DNA of 25,604 nucleotides, taken from the NCBI GenBank assembly GCA_964200185.2, contig CAXNAD020000183.1, forward strand, positions 1 through 25,604, given 5' to 3'. This DNA is from Choristocarpus tenellus KU-1152 (taxonomy: Eukaryota; Phaeophyceae). The position numbers and the translations under genes were made by a program. Below, piece after piece: positions 1-12,500 of this stretch. The notes below the pieces were generated by a model. The model made no database searches, was not told the origin of the DNA, and saw only the letters and a program-made list of their open reading frames with translations. The number at the start of each line of letters is the position of its first letter. Position 1 is the first letter of the stretch.

Positions 1-236
1 GAGGTAGTTATAGTGTTTGTGGGGGGCAGTTGGAGGGGGGAGTGGTCATAGGAACTGTTGGAGTGGGGAGGAGACTTAAGGTTATTTTTTCCCCTCCTTT
101 TGCTTGGCCTTGTGACTTTTCTAGACAAGGTTGGAGCTTGGTAGTGGTAGGATGTGCGGCGGTGGGGTGAGGTCGCTGAGTAGGTCGAACCCAGGGATCT
201 AGTGTAAAGCACAGGAAAAATATTTTTTTGGGACAG

Positions 237-331
237 AGTGTGGAAGGTTCTTCCTCCTGGTACGTTTTGTTGAGAGACAGGAAAGGATGCTGGGATTTGT
301 TCTATCGGAAGTTGTATGAAGCTTTGTACTT
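237..331 (+). CDS. Possible PPR exon, uncertain
   Basis: An open stretch follows a T-rich tract ending in AG (235-236, or 237-238) and stops before a GTGAGG donor at 332. It would encode a helix-rich segment containing WYVLLRDRKG and WDLFYRKLYEALY. Placed before the exon at 406, the second segment would supply helix A for the helix B in that exon, giving a 35-residue repeat. Against this, the exon ends with two leftover bases while the next exon needs none, so the junction is out of frame by my reading. A further tiny candidate exon near 125-161 was seen but is weaker still. Confidence 0.3.
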
Positions 332-405
332 GTGAGGAGGGAAGACAGCCGAGCAGGAGGGATGGCCGCTTGTGACTTCTTTTTCTTGTATGTTACGGTG
401 CCCAG

Positions 406-520
406 AAGTCTCGTGCGTTTGTTCATTGGCGAGCACAAGCGGTGTGCAAGTCGCTCGAGACGTGCGGTGTCTGGGTCTATTATCTCACCCTGTTGGCTGC
501 CTGTTGGGTATTCAGTGAAG
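406..520 (+). CDS. PPR gene exon (first well-supported)
   Basis: The acceptor is CCCAG after a pyrimidine-rich stretch and the donor is GAAG|GTGGGT at 521. In frame from 406 the exon encodes a PPR helix B (AQAVCKSLETCGV) followed at once by the next helix A (VYYLTLLAACWVF). Two overlapping frames are also open here, but only this one gives PPR spacing. The exon leaves one base (phase 1). The next recognised exon fits this phase only with an acceptor at 4744, which makes the shared repeat about five residues short. A micro-exon in the 4.2-kb intron, or a base error, may therefore be involved. Confidence 0.6.
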
Positions 521-3500
521 GTGGGTATTTGTTTTGTCCAACTGATAAGCAACACAGCAACATCCTGTTCGGGTGGTTTGTGCTTAAGAAGAGGAACTGG
601 GAGGCAGGCAGTGGAAGGGTGTGATGACATTGAAGCTGCAGCTACGGAAACTCTGTTGTTTAATTGTCAGTTCCTATTTTCGAGGGCAAGAATAGAAAGT
701 TGATATCATCCCTTTTTTCCAGTACCCACCTGGGGGCCATATGATACGATACTTCCCCCACCCCTATCCACCCTTCTTCCCTTGGTTGTCAGCATAAGTC
801 CAATGTATTGTCATGTGGGTGTGTCCCCAGTGTTTCTTTGCTGTGTCGCTTCATCTGTTTCTTTGCGGCTTGCTTGTTTGTCATGATGGTCTGACATAGC
901 TTTTAATGGGGGGATATGGGAGGGGCATTCGCTTGCCTCAGTCGACCAGCACCATTTTTTTTTGTGTGCAATGAATGGGTTGGACAGGAGCAACTTATGT
1001 AGTGTTGGAATATTCAGCTGATGATCATTGGCAAAGGAGTAGACCTTGATCTAGGACTCCGGACAAGTGGGAGGACACTGGGCAAATAGAGGGTGGAGAA
1101 TAAATTGTTGAGAAAGATTGGTCAAACTTGCATGGTCTTAGACGCAATTTCAGGGTGCCAGTCATGAAGGTTGTTTTGCACTGCCCTTTGATTCCGCACG
1201 TAGCCCAAGACATACTATATGTAGTTAAGTTTGAGTGCTGTGACTAGGACCTTGAAAGGATCCTGATCTTGATGTTGTCTGATGTCTGAAGTCCAATGGT
1301 ATAGTATTCATAGTGTGGTGTGATCCGCAATTTGATTGCATGTTTGCATTCTGCGTCTGGGTGTTCTTGTTCAATGCGGACATGCCTGCCTTGTTGAAGG
1401 TTTGTTGCTGTCCAGAGTTGGTTTCTGCACAAGCCAATCGTCCAGTCCCTAACACAGTCCGTTGCTGTGTTTTTTCTGGATGCCGTGTGTAGTAGGTGGT
1501 TTATTGACCGTTTTCTTAGTCCTGCTATTGTTAGGGGGGGGGAGGGGGGTTGTACGAGGTTTGAACTGTGTAAAATAAGACTGCCATTGTTAATTTGTAC
1601 AAGCAGTGTGTAGGTCGGTCAACCAGGTAGTTCAGTCATCCATATGCTACGTCTGACTTGACAATAAAGATGGCTGTCGGTGTGGTCAAACAGAGGGGAG
1701 ATGAGGTGGTGTACAGTTGACGGATAGCAGATTGAGGGTGAAATAAAATAGGGATTCGCAGGAAAGGGTTCATTGGCCGATTGGAAGCAGGCTATTTTTC
1801 GAGACCAGTTCATGTTCACGTTTGTCCTGTGATATGTCCTGAATGGCCATCAGTAACTAGGAGAAGTGCTTGACTGTTGTTATATGTGTGTGTGTTGGAG
1901 GTGATTATGGAGATTTTATGCCGGTCATGGTTGATTAGCCTATAATTGTAGCAATTCTTCTTGTTTGATTGAATTCTCTGAGGATTGTGCACGTTGAATA
2001 TTGGTGGCTCTTGTCCCCGTCTGTGTAGACAGGTCAGAGTGAGTACGATTTTGCAGACAAGCTGATCTTGATCGCTTGACATATAGCTAAGTTTTGTTTG
2101 TACTGCTATTGATACAAGTTGTTACGTCTTCTTGTTTTTTTTTTCAATGCGTGCATTGTGTGTGCTGGAGCTAGCTTTAACTTGGTCATCCCAGCTAAAA
2201 CTCTGTGCCCGTAGTGATTTTTTTGGTTAGGGTTAAAGATGTGTGTACCAAACTTTCCACTTGCAACGAAATGCTACAAGCAACGTATTTTGTGGATGGG
2301 TGTTGAGAACCACAGAGGTCAGCTCTTCTTGGAGAACCTTTTTGTGTGTGTGGTTGCCAGAAACCCTCTCACTCTCTCCCTCTTATCTCTTTCTTTGAGA
2401 GGACACCGCTCCTTGATTTCAAATTGAAAATGATTGTACGTATATTCACTTTTTTTTACCAGAGTAAATGGTCGTAAGGACCATTTCACGTTCATACTAT
2501 TTACTATTGGTATCCAAGGAATGATGCGCGTGAATTTCATCATTTGCCTGCATTTATATATACAAAGGCTCACGAAGTATGCGAGGTCCAGAGAACGTAA
2601 TCAAGTCATTGCGTTCACTTGGATAAAATCGAGAAAACATACATGTTGTACATTGTTGGCAGTCGCCTCCAGCATCAACTTCGTCGTGCCATAACTCTTG
2701 ATCAACAACAATTTTTTTCATCAAAATTCGTCTGTTGCAATCGCATCATCATGCTTAACCTTATTTGATGGGTCTCGGTTGGCCAACTTACAGTAATCGT
2801 GAGAAATACAGGACATACTTAAATCAAGTAGTCCGCGCGCACGGTTCGCACGGGGGTGCCACATGACGCGCGCGAAACACGCATTTAGGAATGATTTTGA
2901 TGCCTCAAGAGGTCATCTTCACCCGGAGAACATACATGGGCGTTGTTTGTTATCTCTCCATTCTCTTTCCATTATTTCCCATTTATGCGATGTTGTCACC
3001 TGCTGGCTATCGACTCACTCATGGTGGCCTAGGCCTCTGAACCAGATCATCCATGCAAGTCAAATGAGGCATTCTGAAGGTGCAGGCCTCCTGTGAGACT
3101 TAAATGTCTTATACGCCATGTCCAATTTGGTGCACTCCACGCCTTTCTCGTTGGGATATATCAGGTGGCAATGCTCAACCTGAAGAACCTCTCCACAATT
3201 ACTCTGGACAGCCCCCCTTCCTCCTTTAGACTGACAGGAATGTTGGCTCTCATTCCAGGCAAAGTGTAGTCACAGTACCCTCGTCGTACATAGTGCTTCG
3301 CCTGCCCCCAGACCATCTCTTTGGAAGTATCAAACAATGTCCTCAAAGACGCTCAACCAGAATCGTGTCCTGTGAGTGGCTTAAACAGTATTAAGCCGAG
3401 GTTAGCCCACGTACCGTTTGGTGGTGACCAATCTCGATTTTTTGAAGAGTTGCCCAACGATTTAATTGACGATCAGCATACCAAATGAAAGCTCTGAATC

Positions 3501-6500
3501 TAAGCATCACTGGTGGAAAGGAATTCTTTCGTAAGAATATGTTTGGTCGTGATAATTCATTCCGGAACATTTCTAAGGTTATGTCCAAAACTTTCGGTGA
3601 AAATTTAACCTTACCAAACTATTATTCCGAAAAAGTCCTTTGCGCCAATGATAGCTTAGATATAGAGCTTTCATTTGATTCGCTCATTGTTGATTAAATT
3701 GTTGGGCAACTCTATAAAAAAAAACAAGATTGGTCTCATCCTAGAGGGGACTACCAACAGTATAATTAATAGTAATCTCATCAACCTACAACAGAACTTG
3801 TGTTGTTACTGCATCGGTGGTAGTGTGCCGTTGACCATGCAGAAAGGAGGGACTGTATTAACTCAGTGTGAGGTCAATGTCCACAAGTCTACCGCAAGTA
3901 TTCCTCCATCAGAGCTTGCAACACTTGTGTTTGACATTGTCGAAGAGGACTGGCTCGATATGGACAGTATGGGTTACCTTGGAGAACCTGATCGTAGGCT
4001 GGGCTTCACTGGATCTGTAGGAGGACTCGGTGACCTGTGCAATGATCATTCGGTGGCAAAGCTCTTGGCCCGCCTTTGTGCAGGTGAGGTGGTCGAGACC
4101 AAGGCCTTCCTCCGTCCGATCTTCAAGTGGTGTAAGAAGGGTGGAGGCAAGGACAACCGCAACATCGACCAGGTGCAACTTTGCGTGATCTTCACAAAAA
4201 TAAATGAGAACGGTGATAGAAAACGGTCCCACAATCTAAGAGCGTACGTTTGAGCTTCTAAGGATCCTTGTACATGGACTCCGAGAGGCGTGGATGACAG
4301 GGTGATAAGATACTGAGATCAGACTTGTGTGGAGAATTTCACATTTGTAGGTGCTGGAAATTGTAGTCGTAGTGATTCGGAAATTCGTGAAGGGTACATC
4401 AATCCACTGTTTGTCCAACCATCTGTACGACCATGGTGGGCTCTTTTCTAGGAGTGACAGGGGGCGTTTCATGATGGATTGCAGTTGCCCGAAAACTGAT
4501 GTTGGGGTGAATGAGGGTCCTATCGCTGCCTGAATTTCCCTCGTTGCCTTCGTGCTGTAACTCGTTTTTACCCTTCGTACCCCGGTTCCCTGTGTTTCTA
4601 GATTTTCTGTTCCCTGACTCGGAAGTTCCTTTCAGGTAGCCTTCTTTGCCTACCTATAATATTGTACCTGTCTGCCTGTCTCTCTGAACCCACCAAGTAT
4701 CTCCTCTCCCCCTTCCCCTCTTCCACAGGCATTTTTCTATGCAGAGTGGCTGGCAGCTCTGAGCAAGGATGGAGATGTTTCCCTAGGCCTACCAGCTCAG
4801 CCACACCTGCGCCCCAGCTATGCTTTTAATGCCATCATCACTGCCTGCCAAAGGAGCAAGGCTGACAAACATGCGAAAAGGTGTGTGATGGATTCCCCAA
4901 AATTACCTACTAGAGCATTGGGCAAAGTAATTTAGAGGCCAATTTCAGTACCTACGTATCACGTACTTTGCACAAAGCCTTGGTTGTTTCAGGCAAAGAG
5001 AACCTGGGGTGCTGAAGATTCCATAGGACTTGGTGGCACAAATGATGAACTAGAGGCAATGAAGAAGGAAAAAATATGCTCGTGGACAAGTGGGTGCAGT
5101 TGTGGATAGAGCGAGGGAGGAGAAATAGGGCATGGGAAGGTGGAATAGGTGGATTAAAGGGGAATTTACAGATTCAATTGCAAAGGTGTGGTTAATTGGC
5201 CTTCACAAGTTGATATTGGTCTGGAGATTGTTAGAACTCTCTTGTCCACAGAAGAAACTTTTTCAGAATTTGAAATTTGCATAAGCATCAAGATATTGAG
5301 GTACTGCTTCATTGGAGCACTGGTCCCATGTATATCACACCCGTAGTCTCCGAGTGGTCATCTCAATCTCCGCTGTAGACAATTACTGTGTTGTCCCTGT
5401 ACATAACATTTTGTGTAAGAAGTTGTGAGAGAATTGAACAGCAGAGTCTGCTGTAGTATGCTTAAAGATGGCAATAGAGGGTTGGATCAATGTCAGGATA
5501 GCATATAGATAGGTCCTGGAGTGAGCATCAAATTGCGATGTTATGGTGCGGTTTTATGTGTGTGTACATGCATGCATGTGCTCTTGCATTTGTCCACTAT
5601 TCTGTGGTATCTCAAACTGTACTCTGATACTGTGGTTTTCAACACATCCATTTGGCTAACAGAGCTGAAGGAGGAGATGTGGAGTGGGGGGAGTGAAGGA
5701 TTTGAAGGCAAAAGATTTTTGACAGGGCTACATGCTGTCCCCAGTATGGATTTGCTGGGGGGGATCCCTATGTAAGATTGGGGCAACGACAGTGATGTTT
5801 GTGAAAAATGTACTATGATATCTGCTCCCCGCTCAGGCTTAGGTCATCATACCTCATAGTACCACTTCAAATGGTAGCTATTTAGTCAAAGTTGTCTGGA
5901 CTACAGAGTGGTTTAGATCATTGTGCCATGCAAAGTATATGATATGGAGTAGTGAATGTGTTGAATGCTTAAAAATATTCTTGAGTACCGTGCATCTTAA
6001 GGCATCCCAATCCCCCATCCGACTTTCTTATTTGTGTATGTATGGCTCAGTCCCGAGTATAAAAAAAGCTATTCAATGTACTATCCCTGCTCTGCCTGAT
6101 ATTCACACACTGGCAGAGCTTATGTAAGCATGCTGCGACATGGTCACAGTCCTGATGTGTTCACCCATACGGCATTGATTGATGTCCTTGGGCGGGCAGG
6201 TGACTTAAAGGGGGCTTTGCGGTGAGTAGGGGGGGTAGGACTAGGGGTTAGGGAAATGTTTGTTAGGCTGGCAGGACTGGTAGAACTCGTTGTCTTTTTG
6301 AATGCAACAAAGTATCCCGTACTTTGTTGTGCGATAGGGCTTTGGGTACAGAAATTCATGGTGATGCTCAGAGTATTTTGGTTTATTTTTTGTCATAATT
6401 TGATTATGGTAGTGCTTTGAATGTATCAACAGATAATGTAGTACTTTGTGCATCTTTTTTTCTTTTTTTATTATTTGAACTCTTATTGGTGTTTTAAGCC

Positions 6501-9500
6501 TACCAACAGATATTAGAGTTAATTTTTTTTTTGTCATTTGAAGTACACTAGAGTGGTTTGAAGATGCCAATATATAAAGTTCTTGAATGATTCTTTTTTG
6601 TACTTTTTGAAGAATTGTTATTCGAAGTAGAATGGTTTATTTGGATATACTAATTTTTATATTGAAGTGCTGAACTGCTCATTTTTTTGTTTGCTTGATT
6701 TGCAGTATTGCTTTTATAAGATAAGTAGTCACAGAAGTATCTTTAGTTCATTTAAGAAAAAGGTTGTAGTATAAAGTGTTTTGAATATTACCAGAAGTAA
6801 AGTAGTATCTTCTATTTTCTACATGTATTTTAAAGTACAAGAGGGCTTTGAGTATACTACTTATACTACTTAGTACCAACGAAATCTTTGAAGTATGGTA
6901 GAGCTTTTAGTAATAACTACTCAAGAGTGCTCAAATTGCTGTTTCATCTCTTTTGTATTGTACCTCAAGGTACAAAACAACTAACCATTGGCTGACACCC
7001 ACATTCATCCAGAAGGCACACTGAATTTGAAAACGCCGCTGGGCTAATTGAAGCTTTTCATTTGTATTGTGATAAGACAAAAAGATATGGAGTCGTGTGT
7101 TGAGTGGTTGAATGTGGGGGCAATAGAGCTGTTCGCTTGAGTGAGTGCCCAGTGGATCGGCACCCACCAGACTTCAGACCTATTGCTTGATACTAGTACA
7201 GCACGCCTATGGACGACTAATACTTCTTTTTGACTTATAACAATCTTGTAGAGCGGGGTGGTGTACAGCTGCAATGATGTTTTGAAATAGAAGCATATAG
7301 CTCAGCAGACCGTCAACCAATCCGGGAATTTCCCACGTTATCGCCAACTTGGGAGTCCACGCTCGGCTCAGGAGGGTGGTATGATGCTCTATGCATTTCC
7401 CCCTGAACTGCACAAAGAAAAAAAATATCGCAAGTACGGTCAAGAGCTGTCTCTTTGTCCATACTCTACAACTGACTAAACAGATAATCTGTTTTAAACA
7501 CTGAACTGCAAGTATGTGCTCTTATGAAAAGTGTTTTCTCGTGGTTTGGCGATCCATGTGAAGCACTGCTGTTTTTGTTTTATGTGTGGGAGAGGAACAC
7601 TGCCAGTGTGGTGCTGGTGAAACCAATTTTGTTTTGCGTAGGGGATTAATCAGTACAACAGGTAAGATAGCCTGGTGGGAAACGGCGGCATCGAGGTTGA
7701 GGGGAGAACTGAGAATAGGGGAGTTGAATATATGTGTGGAGGCGTTCCATTACTGCAACAAGCAGTTAGGCTTTTTTTTGTGAGATTATGCTGCAGGGGT
7801 CATGTGCTAAACCAGCATCGCAGAATGCGTGTTGTTGTCTAATTCTTTTCTGTCTACGTTTGTGAGAATGGAAAACACACTTTCACACATTCAGAGTCTA
7901 CCTCTGAGTGGAGTAAGGAGTTACAAGTCCATATCATGGTGTGTGTGTGTCTGTGTGTCTGTGTGTCTGTGTGTGTGTGCAGGTGCAAGTGCCACAGGTG
8001 TTTTTCCTCTTCAGAATAAACAATGCATTTTAATCTATTGTATAATTTAGGATTTGGGTTAGTGACCTTAGAGGTTTCCACTCCGTGGAGTCCGGGCGTC
8101 GATCAAGACAGCATGAGACTAGGATGTTGTAGAGGGCGTAGACTGGAACATCAATTTGTTTGTGTAGGGCAGTCAATGTTAATCTGACTCTGCTTGCGTT
8201 AGAATAAATCACATGTCTTCTCCAGGCAGGAGAGCCGACTCTTGTAATGAGTATGTCAAGAGAAGCAGGGCTTTTCAATGGGCCAGGCAGTTAGCATGGC
8301 CACTGTCGCCCATATGGCCCGACCATGTTGAAGTGGTCAATGGCCATAGACTTGGTCATGTCCAAGCTTAGTTGTACATGACCGGCCAGCAATCCCAGTA
8401 ATGCTGAGTAGTGAAGGTCATGGGCTCTTTCATATTCAAGACTTGGTTGTACATGGCAAGCTGACTGCCGCTCATGTTGAGTAATGATAGCCATGGACTC
8501 GGTCATGTTGCAATATTTTATCTACGACTGGCCAGGTCATTTTATTTTTGGCACTTGGGCTGGTCACATCATGGCCATGCCTTCCTATTTACCAATCACT
8601 CTACTTGCATCTTGCATCCTATGCAACTAGTGTTAAGCACTATGTATATTATATTTCTGTAGATATTTCTACATTTTTTTCTATTTTACAATTTCAGAGA
8701 CTATTATAAATAAAAATATTGAATACAAGTACAGTGTCGTTGTGTGTTTAGTGTTAGGGTGATTGAGGTGATTCATGACTTCAAATGTGCTTAGACACTC
8801 ACTCGTCAAGGGTCAAACCTGTAAGTAGTAAATGTGCAAATTTAAAGAAGAATCCACTCGTATACACACATGTATCGACATTCTCACTACACATGCATAC
8901 GCATTCCTCGTGATTTCGAACCAAGAAAGTCCAGAGAAGATTTGAAAGAGTACTGTCTATATACACATACTACTGGAGTGTATCTATACCTTTGGCTTGT
9001 ACACATTTTTCATTGTGGACTACTACAGCATGTACCGGACATGGGTGGTCTGAACAACATGCCAGAAAAAAGTTGAACTGGCCAGGTGGCAGACATGGGT
9101 TGGTACAGTTAACAAGTGGGCATGGTCCGGACATACGAGAGAATGCTAGACCTGGTCCAGCCGGCAGATCCGGACTAGTACAACACCCAATGGATATGAT
9201 CTGGATATGTTAAGAGAATGTTTGACCCGGTCCAACTGGTAGACATGGACTGGTTCAACACCTAGTGGACATGGATTGTGACACATTTCATAATCATGGA
9301 ACCAATCCGGTTGGCAGATGGGACTATTTTAGTTTGCCAGCTCGGTGAAAATTCCTGAAAAGGAGGGAGGAGTGGTAGCCCATAGGAATTTTGCCTTTCC
9401 ATAGCCATGCACCTTACTCTGGGGCCAAGAGTGTGTTGCTATGGAGCCAAGAGTGTGATCTTGTCCTTGTGGTCTCTACAGATGTTGTCCATTCTCCTTT

Positions 9501-12500
9501 CACGTGCTGATAACAAATGTCTGCAGGGTATCATATCATTCTTCTGTTATTGTTGAAACTTCAGAGATGTACCTCTATGTATGAAGGGTCTGTAGCACAG
9601 TTGGATGCATAGTGTAGGCGATGGTGATGACAGGTAGTCTCTTTGAAGTATGGTATGGCCAATCATTTCCTTGTTTGTCTGAAATACCTTTGCTCTAAGT
9701 ACTCCTACACATACATGCTGCTCTGGGTAGTTACTAGTAGTATATCAATACTTTTCTGTTTTCTTTAACTTACACTGTAGGTTGTTCCCTGAGTGTCTAT
9801 CCTCTCTCGTAACTCTTTACACTATCATCCATAAACCAATCTCCCCGGGTACCTACCCCTCCATTCAGCACAACAACAATGATGTGCTGTGTCTGAAGCC
9901 CTTCAATATATGCTTAGTCATTGATGCACTGTACTAATTCCAAGTGCAAGTTGTTTGCAGATGGTGATCAGTCAACTTCTTCAAGAATTAAGGTTTCTTT
10001 ACTTCTCTCATCTTTCCCGTGCTTCACCATTATCATTTATGGATAGAAATTGTCTACGCGCTTTAAAAACAACCAATCTCGTCCCATCCGCTCCTGCATG
10101 CCATTTCATTCAAAAATCTATCACTACTAGGGTGTATTCGTTCATGAAAAACTCCCCAGCGGCTACAGAGACAGAGCCTGGCCTTGGGGTCCGTCCCAAC
10201 GCCATCACATATGCAACTGCTATTAGAGTGGGTTCACTCCATCCAGACAGCGTAGAGGGGGTGAGGCTCTCTCTCTCTGTGCTGGATGATGCTGAGGTTC
10301 TTTTGGCCACAGAGGGCGATGATGGGAAGGGGGTCGATGTTATTGTGTGAGTTTGCGGGTGTGCAGGGTGTTGGTATTTTATGGTGGCTTTTTTTGTGGA
10401 AGTGGTTTAAGACAGGTTCACTACTGGGAACACTGTTGTGTATCATTTTAAGAGCGGGGTATGGTGGTTACCAGGCTGAGTGCAGGATGGTGGATGATTT
10501 CAATCCTAACTATTTCAACCCTAACCCTGATGTTGTGAGAGTGGTAAACTTGAGATTTGGAATTATATGTACAGTATCAATTTTTTCCTTTTTTTTTTCT
10601 TAGTTATTATTAAAATAGAGTACCGTAGTCTATATATGGTTGACTGCACTAGACAAGTAAGCTCGAGTGGTTGCATTAATTTATAAGATAGTAGACACTG
10701 AAGAGAGCTCATGTGTGTACATAAATACTCCAGGGCATACATCTTTTGTCTTTCTGATCCGAAACTTGACTCTACCCGCCTGCCTGGATCATGATCATGC
10801 ACAAGACATATTAACACAATTCCCAATTGTGGGCTGTACTTGGTCCAGGTACAACGCAGCATTGTCTGTAGCTACACGTAATGAAGCGGACCTGGTTGCA
10901 GGGAGGGTGGTTCTTGAGAGAATGAAAGGGTGGAAGGTGCATCCCAATGAACACACAATCAATATCGTTGCCAGGTATTCACTTCGGGATGCATGTGTGT
11001 GGGGAGAGGTGGGGGTGTGGGGGAGAGTGGTGATGAGAGATTGGTTACCCTGTTGTAAAAGTTCGACGTGTCTCTGCCAATAAATTTAGTTCCTATTTCA
11101 TCACATGAACTGGCATCCTGTTCCATCTGTGAGCGCTTGGACATTGGTCCCACCTCTTGTTTTTCACCACCTTTTTGCTTTTTTTTCCTGGTTTGTTGTT
11201 GCTTCATGTATCCATTGCTCTGATGAATATTCTGAGCTCTTACATATACATACTGATTAACTGAAAAGTGTGAACATGGGTACACTTAAGGGGAACCTCG
11301 ATACTGGCAGCACAGTCAATTATTGCCCACAGAATCAATGTCCCCCCCACCTACCCACCCCCCACTCTCCCTGCACCCTGTGCATGAGGGTGCCCAAGGC
11401 TTTTGGGTGCTGCGGGTTGGGAGGCCTATGGGGAAAAGACTCTAGAGATGTGGGTTCAGGAGGGTCTCCTTTCCGAGCACATGCAGGAAGAGGTGAGAGG
11501 TCAGGGTTTTTTTATTAGAGGTTTTTTTGGGGGATGAGGTGTGTTGGGGGATGAGGTGTGTTGGGCAAACCTAATGACTGGAAGTGTGGAGTGGTTGTGG
11601 ATGAGGAGATGGATGCAGAGGCAGAGTAGGCTGAGTTAGAGTTATGGTTAACTTTTTTGGTGAAAATGGGGGAGTTGTGGATTGGTGAAGTGGCAGGTAT
11701 AGATTTACTGCTCGAGGGTTTTTTTATTACTACAATGTATACTGCTCCAGAGCAGTGTGCAATATGGGGTCTTGTGTTATTACAATTAAACAATCCTATT
11801 TTAATCCCTGGTATTGTTGTGAAACATTGTGTGGATTGTTGTGCAATGCTCTGGCACAGCCTTTGAGTTGAAGGAAATGAAGGAGGGAGGAAGAGGGCAA
11901 TGCTAAAATGTACCCTTGTAATACCTAATCAAGGGAACTTAAAGGACTGGATAAAAAAAAAAATCTTGGAGTGGTACTCCTGGCAACCTGTAGTGTAATA
12001 ACAGCTTTTTTGTGGCATGTGATATTGTTACTTTGCTTGATTGTATGGCAGTGTGTAGTGTGTTGGGGATGGTGTGTAAGATGACCCTGCAGCAGAAGGG
12101 GAAATCTGGTGCTTTTTCTAGGACTGGGATGGGGGGGAGGGTTCTGAAATTTCAATCTGTGGATGCCCCCCTGACACAGTTTTGTTTTGTAGGTTCATCT
12201 TTGGTGTATGTGTGCGCATGTGTGGACTTGTTGTATTTGCAATTTTCTTTTGTAATTTGCATCTACATACATCTATACACCCCCCTCCCCCTCGTCCCAC
12301 ACAAAAATGGGGAAGAGGGAGGCAGACTCTTGACAGGCAGACGAATCATCCCCACCTCCCAATTTGATTTCTCCTTGTGTTGAGGAAGGTCAGGAAACTT
12401 CAAGATTTTAGTGGCACTGCTGACACAACAACAGGAGAGGCAGCCACTGTGATAGCAGAAGGTGCACTCCAAGTGCAAGAAGACCTACTTCCGACCCTTG

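Larger units (their letters stand above)
521..4728 (+). other. Long first intron of PPR gene, about 4.2 kb
   Basis: No further PPR exon was found here despite reading all frames. From about 700 to 2650 only unremarkable T- and G-rich sequence was seen. A locally CpG-rich stretch sits near 2830-2880, and transposon-like remnants occupy about 3060-4253 (listed separately). The CpG-rich stretch could be an alternative promoter for a gene starting downstream. In that case the exon at 406-520 would belong to a separate gene, but the PPR continuity argues against this. Confidence 0.4.
6222..10130 (+). other. Long intron, 3.9 kb, repeat-rich
   Basis: The flanking exons match in phase and complete a PPR unit, so this is one intron unless a phase-neutral exon was missed. 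It contains three arrays of diverged repeats with unit length near 70-80 bp (6330-6930, 8335-8550, 9050-9325) and a GT microsatellite. Otherwise it is AT-rich. A weakly coding-like frame at about 7586-7783 has no PPR character. Confidence 0.7.

Noticed and set aside
199-630. 143-codon open frame on the minus strand
   Set aside because: It overlaps the plus-strand PPR exon at 406-520, has Ser/Thr/Lys/Pro-rich composition and no recognised motif. It looks like a chance shadow.
2863-3096. Plus-strand frame starting MTRAKHAFRND as a possible N-terminus of the PPR protein
   Set aside because: It follows a CpG-rich stretch, but no donor in phase with the exon at 4729 was found and the region overlaps the minus-strand transposase relic.
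3485-3697. Open frames on both strands within the fold-back
   Set aside because: They arise from the symmetry of the palindrome and show no protein family features.
9955-10130. Upstream extension of the exon at 10131 in the same open frame
   Set aside because: Starting at the TTTGCAG site would not match the phase of the preceding exon; the acceptor at 10129-10130 does and completes the repeat.
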